The position numbers and the translations under genes are program-made. A stretch of DNA of 26,014 nucleotides. Source: Clostridia bacterium. Lineage in GTDB: Bacteria > Bacillota > Clostridia > Oscillospirales > Acutalibacteraceae. This document shows positions 22,609-26,014 of the stretch, piece by piece. Location: assembly GCA_900755995.1 (NCBI GenBank), contig CAAEIM010000163.1:1-26014 (forward strand), given 5' to 3'. Within the stretch, counting starts at the first letter, position 1; each line of letters starts with the position of its first letter. Under the pieces are notes generated by a model, which was not told the DNA's origin, did no database searches, and saw only the letters and a list, made by a program, of their open reading frames with translations.

Positions 22609-23793
22609 ATGTCAAAGGGTAGGTATGGAATACACGGAGGACAGTTTGTCCCCGAAACATTGATGAATGCGGTCAATGAATTTGAAGAAGCATATGAAAA
22701 ATATAAAAATGACCCCGAATTTGTATCGGAGCTTGACACACTTATGCGTGAATATGCAGGCAGACCGTCACTTCTTTATTATGCTGAGAAGATGACAAAG
22801 GATTTAGGCGGTGCTAAGATTTACTTAAAGCGTGAGGATTTAAACCACACAGGCTCACACAAGATTAACAACTGCCTCGGTCAGTGCCTGCTTGCCAAAA
22901 AAATGGGCAAAACAAGGGTTATCGCTGAAACAGGCGCAGGTCAGCACGGTGTTGCCACTGCAACGGTAGCCGCACTTCTGGGACTTGAGTGTGAAATTTT
23001 TATGGGCAAGGAAGATACAATCCGTCAGGCACTTAATGTTTACAGAATGAAGCTTCTCGGCGCTAAGGTAAATGCCGTAGAAACAGGCACTATGACATTA
23101 AAGGACGCTGTGAACGAGGCTATGCGTGAGTGGGTAAGCAGAGTTGACGATACCCACTATGTCCTCGGTTCGGTAATGGGCCCGCATCCGTTCCCAATGA
23201 TTGTCAGAGATTTTCAAAGCGTTATCGGCAAAGAAATCAAGGCTCAGCTCCTTGAAAAAGAGGGAAAGCTTCCCAATGTTGTGATGGCTTGTGTTGGCGG
23301 CGGAAGCAACGCTATGGGCGCATTTTATGATTTTATAGATGACGAGAGCGTTAAGCTGATTGGCTGTGAGGCGGCAGGTCTTGGTGTGGATAATCCAAAA
23401 AATGCGGCTACCATTGCAAACGGTACGCTCGGTATTTTCCACGGTATGAAGTCTTATTTTTGTCAGGACAGGTACGGACAGATTGCGCCCGTATATTCAA
23501 TTTCGGCAGGACTCGACTATCCGGGTATAGGCCCTGAACACGCTAATCTCAGCGATACACACAGGGCAGAATATGTGCCCGTTACAGACGAGGAGGCTGT
23601 TAATGCGTTTGAGTATTTGTCACGCACAGAGGGAATTATTCCGGCTATTGAGAGCGCACACGCTGTTGCACACTGCATTAAGCTTGCGCCTACTATGAGC
23701 AAAGACAGCATTATTGTGGTAAATCTTTCGGGCAGAGGAGATAAAGACGTTGCCGCTATTGCAAGATACAGAGGGGAGAATATTTATGAGTAA
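22609..23793 (+). CDS. trpB: Tryptophan synthase beta chain
   Basis: TrpB condenses indole with serine to give tryptophan. The 394-residue PLP enzyme has the PLP lysine Lys85 in HTGSHKINN, Glu107 in AETGAGQHGVA, the phosphate-binding loop GGGSNAMG, and the C-terminal LSGRGDKD. The sequence begins MSKGRYGIHGGQFVPETL, the usual start of the TrpB1 class that pairs with TrpA. ATG 22609 is preferred over an in-frame TTG at 22603, which is too close to the AAAGGAG. The last codons overlap the start of trpA by eight bases, suggesting coupled translation of the alpha2beta2 complex. Confidence 0.96.
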   Translation: MSKGRYGIHGGQFVPETLMNAVNEFEEAYEKYKNDPEFVSELDTLMREYAGRPSLLYYAEKMTKDLGGAKIYLKREDLNHTGSHKINNCLGQCLLAKKMGKTRVIAETGAGQHGVATATVAALLGLECEIFMGKEDTIRQALNVYRMKLLGAKVNAVETGTMTLKDAVNEAMREWVSRVDDTHYVLGSVMGPHPFPMIVRDFQSVIGKEIKAQLLEKEGKLPNVVMACVGGGSNAMGAFYDFIDDESVKLIGCEAAGLGVDNPKNAATIANGTLGIFHGMKSYFCQDRYGQIAPVYSISAGLDYPGIGPEHANLSDTHRAEYVPVTDEEAVNAFEYLSRTEGIIPAIESAHAVAHCIKLAPTMSKDSIIVVNLSGRGDKDVAAIARYRGENIYE

Positions 23794-24556
23794 AATTAAA
23801 GATGCCTTTAAAAACGGCAAGGCTTTTATTCCGTTTGTAACCGCAGGAGATCCTGACCTTGAAACTACAGAAAAGCTCCTTATAGAAATGAGTAAAAACG
23901 GCGCTGATATTATAGAAATCGGTATTCCTTTTTCCGACCCTATAGCCGAGGGCGTTGTGATTCAGGAAGCTGATCTCAGATCCTTGGCGTCCGGAACTAC
24001 AACCGACAAAATTTTTGATATGGTTAAAAAAGTCCGTCCGCAGGTTAAAGCGGCACTCGCCGTAATGACATATATGAATCCGATTTTTGTTTACGGAACA
24101 GATAAATTTATGGCTAAATGCGCTGAATGCGGAATTTCAGCCGTCATTGTACCCGATGTGCCTTATGAAGAAAAATCGGAGCTTCAGCCTTATTGCAATA
24201 AGTATGGAGTTGAGCTTGTTTCACTCATAGCGCCTACCTCGCATGACAGAATAAAGGAAATTGCAAAAGAATCACAGGGCTTTGTGTACTGCGTTTCTTC
24301 AATGGGGGTTACGGGTGTAAGAAAAGAAATCACAACAAATATCGGCGATATGGTAGAGCTTGTGCGCTCGGTTTGCGATACTCCGTGTGCTGTCGGCTTT
24401 GGCATTTCAACCCCCGAACAGGCAAAAAATATGGCACAGCAGGCTGACGGAGTAATTGTAGGCTCTGCAATCGTAAAAATAGTCGGAAAGTACGGCAGGG
24501 ACTGCATAAAGCCGGTATGTGAATATGTTAAGCAAATGAAAGAGGCTATGCAATGA
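23786..24556 (+). CDS. trpA: Tryptophan synthase alpha chain
   Basis: TrpA cleaves indole-glycerol phosphate and channels indole to TrpB. The 256-residue TIM barrel has FIPFVTAGDPD (14-24), EIGIPFSDP with Glu44 equivalent to the catalytic Glu49 of E. coli, a VYCVSSMGVTG segment, and GFGISTPEQ. The position equal to E. coli Asp60 is Glu55, in AEGVVIQ instead of ADGP. A carboxylate is kept, so activity is expected, but the residue differs from the textbook one. ATG 23786 is chosen because GAGGGGAG precedes it and the N-terminus then fits the family; a frame extension to 23750 lies within trpB. The stop overlaps the next start in ATGA. Confidence 0.95.
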   Translation: MSKIKDAFKNGKAFIPFVTAGDPDLETTEKLLIEMSKNGADIIEIGIPFSDPIAEGVVIQEADLRSLASGTTTDKIFDMVKKVRPQVKAALAVMTYMNPIFVYGTDKFMAKCAECGISAVIVPDVPYEEKSELQPYCNKYGVELVSLIAPTSHDRIKEIAKESQGFVYCVSSMGVTGVRKEITTNIGDMVELVRSVCDTPCAVGFGISTPEQAKNMAQQADGVIVGSAIVKIVGKYGRDCIKPVCEYVKQMKEAMQ

Positions 24557-25278
24557 GCAGAATAGAAGATTTGCAAAGAGTGATTGACGGCAGTCATAAT
24601 ATTGTTTTCTTTGGCGGCGCAGGGGTTTCTACCGAAAGCGGTATTCCCGATTTCAGGAGTACAGACGGGTTGTATAATCAAAAATACGATTATCCGCCCG
24701 AGCAAATCCTCAGTCATACGTTTTTTATGAAGAATACTGCGGAGTTTTATCGCTTTTACCGTGATAAAATGCTTTGCCTTGACAAAAAGCCGAACAAGGC
24801 TCACTTAAAGCTTGCAGAGCTTGAACGTGCCGGAAAGCTGAGCGCAGTTGTAACGCAGAATATTGACGGCTTGCATCAGGCGGCAGGCAGTAAAAAGGTT
24901 TTTGAGCTGCACGGAAGTGTTCTCAGAAATTATTGTATGAAGTGCGGTAAGGTATATACCGCAGAGTATATCAAGAACTCAAGCGCTGTTCCAAAGTGCA
25001 GCTGTACGGGTATTATAAAGCCTGATGTAGTTTTGTACGAGGAGGGACTTGAAGAAAAAACCGTAAACGGTGCTGTCAGTGCAATCGCAAATGCAGATAC
25101 CTTGATTATTGCAGGTACAAGCCTTACGGTGTATCCTGCCGCAGGTATGGTAAGGTATTTTAACGGAAGCAATTTAGTGCTTATCAATCGTGACGAAACC
25201 CCAATGGATGCTGCGGCTGATCTGGTATTTCACGAAAAGGTAGGAGAATTGCTCGGACAAATCAAAGTCAATATTTAA
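24553..25278 (+). CDS. NAD-dependent protein deacylase, Sir2 family (sirtuin)
   Basis: Sirtuins remove acetyl or other acyl groups from lysines while splitting NAD. The 241-residue protein has the NAD-binding GAGVSTESGIPDFR (22-35), TQNIDGLH (101-108), catalytic His120 in ELHGS, and four zinc cysteines (Cys128, 131, 149, 151) with the CMKC and CSC spacing. AGTSLTVYP (187-195) is the second NAD contact. All key residues are present. Its ATG lies in the trpA stop (ATGA), so it is probably translated with trpA and controlled by the Trp T-box. Deacetylation of metabolic enzymes, or of an acyl-CoA synthetase as in CobB systems, is a general possibility; the target is not shown. Confidence 0.93.
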   Translation: MSRIEDLQRVIDGSHNIVFFGGAGVSTESGIPDFRSTDGLYNQKYDYPPEQILSHTFFMKNTAEFYRFYRDKMLCLDKKPNKAHLKLAELERAGKLSAVVTQNIDGLHQAAGSKKVFELHGSVLRNYCMKCGKVYTAEYIKNSSAVPKCSCTGIIKPDVVLYEEGLEEKTVNGAVSAIANADTLIIAGTSLTVYPAAGMVRYFNGSNLVLINRDETPMDAAADLVFHEKVGELLGQIKVNI

Positions 25279-25282
25279 ACCA

Positions 25283-25311
25283 AGGGGCTGTTGCAATTTG
25301 CGGCAGCCTTT
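25283..25311 (+). terminator. Terminator of the trp-sirtuin operon
   Basis: A 12-position stem (25283-25294 with 25300-25311, several G-U pairs) around AATTT is followed by TTTAGCC. It overlaps the stop codon of the convergent minus-strand gene and may serve both directions. Confidence 0.65.
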
Positions 25312-25825
25312 AGCCTTGCCCGAACATAAGTCTTACAGTCAGCACACTCATAACTGCGGCGGTAAAATCAGCAAGGAGTGCGGCTACGAGGGGGTGACGG
25401 ATTTTCTTTACCTTAATGCTGCCGTAGTACATAGCCACAGCATAGAATGTGGTTTCCGAAGAGCCTGCAAGAACAGAAGCCACCCTGCCGGCAAAGCTGT
25501 CGGGCCCGCAGTCCTGATACAGAGCGGTTAGCAATGCGGTAGAGCCGCTGCCCGAAACAGGGCGAAGCATAACCATTGGCACTATTTCTTTTGGAAATCC
25601 AAGTGTATCGGCAAGCGGAGCTATAAAGCTGCAAATCACATCTATTGCACCGCTTGACCTAAGCAAATCTACAGCGAAAACAAGGCCTATAATAGTTGGT
25701 GCAATGGTGTACAGCACACGTATACCCTCTTTAACTCCTTTAATAAATAAATCAAAAACAGGCGCTCGTTTTATCAGTCCGAAAATAACAACTACAGCCG
25801 CAAACAAAGGCATCACAAAAGCCAT
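25310..25825 (-). CDS. spmB: Spore maturation protein B-like membrane protein
   Basis: The 171-residue protein matches SpmB, a membrane protein with a nucleoside-recognition (Gate) domain needed in Bacillus for full core dehydration and heat resistance of spores. It has a first helix FVMPLFAAVVVIFGLIK, the segment GVKEGIRVLYTIAPTIIGL, the strongly conserved MLRPVSGSGSTALLTALY (about 86-103), and SSETTFYAVAMYYG (about 122-135). A GAGGT ribosome site lies before the ATG on the minus strand. SpmA is normally encoded directly upstream of SpmB; here only an inverted-repeat cluster is seen upstream, up to the window edge. Presence of spmB suggests, but does not prove, that the organism sporulates. 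Confidence 0.88.
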   Translation of the reverse strand: MAFVMPLFAAVVVIFGLIKRAPVFDLFIKGVKEGIRVLYTIAPTIIGLVFAVDLLRSSGAIDVICSFIAPLADTLGFPKEIVPMVMLRPVSGSGSTALLTALYQDCGPDSFAGRVASVLAGSSETTFYAVAMYYGSIKVKKIRHPLVAALLADFTAAVMSVLTVRLMFGQG

Positions 25826-25862
25826 ATTATTACCTCACTTTATATAATCAAAGCGCAGATGT

Positions 25863-26005
25863 CCCCCGCCTCTAAGGCGGCGGGCTCCGGTCAGGGTTTC
25901 AGTGGGAGTAATAATCTCCCACTGAAACCCTGAGGAGCTAACGCTCCCTGCGTTGTTTGCAATCTGTCGCAAGCTATGCTCCTTGCAAGCAAAGCATAGC
26001 GTTGC
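25863..26005. repeat. Cluster of strong inverted repeats upstream of spmB
   Basis: Four stem-loops follow each other. They are: CCGCC/GGCGG with outer CCC/GGG (25863-25884); a perfect 18-base inverted repeat, 25891-25908 with 25916-25933, around a TAATAAT loop; GGAGC/GCTCC with a TAAC loop (25934-25947); and GCTATGCT/AGCATAGC (25973-25980 with 25993-26000). The GGAGC arm could also pair with GCTCC at 25884-25888, lengthening the 18-base stem. On the minus strand a 40-codon frame from the window edge ends at 25891-25893, inside this DNA. It resembles an extragenic repeat or the end of an IS200/IS605-type element, whose ends carry hairpins, but no transposase or tnpB is in view. Confidence 0.6.
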
Positions 26006-26014
26006 TCCGATTTA

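Overview
The window looks like a chromosomal segment of an anaerobic, probably spore-forming Clostridia member of the Oscillospiraceae/Ruminococcaceae type. This is inferred from four things: a large-type SRP RNA followed by dnaX-ybaB-recR, a T-box-controlled trp operon, an spmB homologue, and a NifU-like/GGGtGRT gene pair. Genus and species cannot be assigned from the sequence alone. Most genes are ordinary housekeeping or metabolic genes in short operons with clear Shine-Dalgarno sites, sigma-A-like promoters and hairpin terminators.

Layout. Positions 1-125 (-) hold the N-terminus of an unidentified exported or membrane protein with its own promoter. Positions 473-2190 (+) encode a NifU-like protein and a GGGtGRT-family protein behind a strong promoter. 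Positions 2288-2917 encode a formate/nitrite-type channel. Positions 3004-6429 carry the SRP RNA followed by dnaX, ybaB, recR and smpB. Positions 6488-10420 are a three-gene membrane glycan operon: GtrA-like protein, UDP-galactopyranose-mutase-like flavoprotein and GT-C glycosyltransferase. Positions 10421-10720 are a heavily folded convergent intergenic region. Positions 10721-12193 (-) are murE. After a 0.5-kb AT-rich regulatory region, 12690-18345 carry a maltodextrin-type ABC importer (binding lipoprotein and two permeases, no ATPase) and a lipoprotein alpha-amylase. Positions 18379-25278 are a tryptophan operon (trpE-G-D-C-B-A, no trpF) with a consensus promoter, a Trp-specifier T-box leader and a sirtuin gene coupled to trpA. 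Positions 25310-25825 (-) are an spmB homologue, and the window ends in a cluster of inverted repeats.

How the parts work together. The surface amylase should cut starch or maltodextrins, and the binding protein and MalF/MalG-like permeases import the products, presumably powered by an ATPase encoded elsewhere. The T-box should sense uncharged tRNA-Trp and switch on Trp synthesis. The step made by TrpF is not encoded here. The dnaX-ybaB-recR-smpB group covers replication, repair and ribosome rescue.

The observations most worth a second look are: the missing trpF; the sirtuin gene overlapping trpA; an Asp-to-Glu change at a catalytic position of TrpA; the inverted repeats between the binding-protein and permease genes; the crossed terminators around a folded repeat before murE; the inverted-repeat cluster at the right edge; and the poorly understood NifU-like/GGGtGRT pair. 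No CRISPR array, tRNA, rRNA, prophage or intact transposase was seen.
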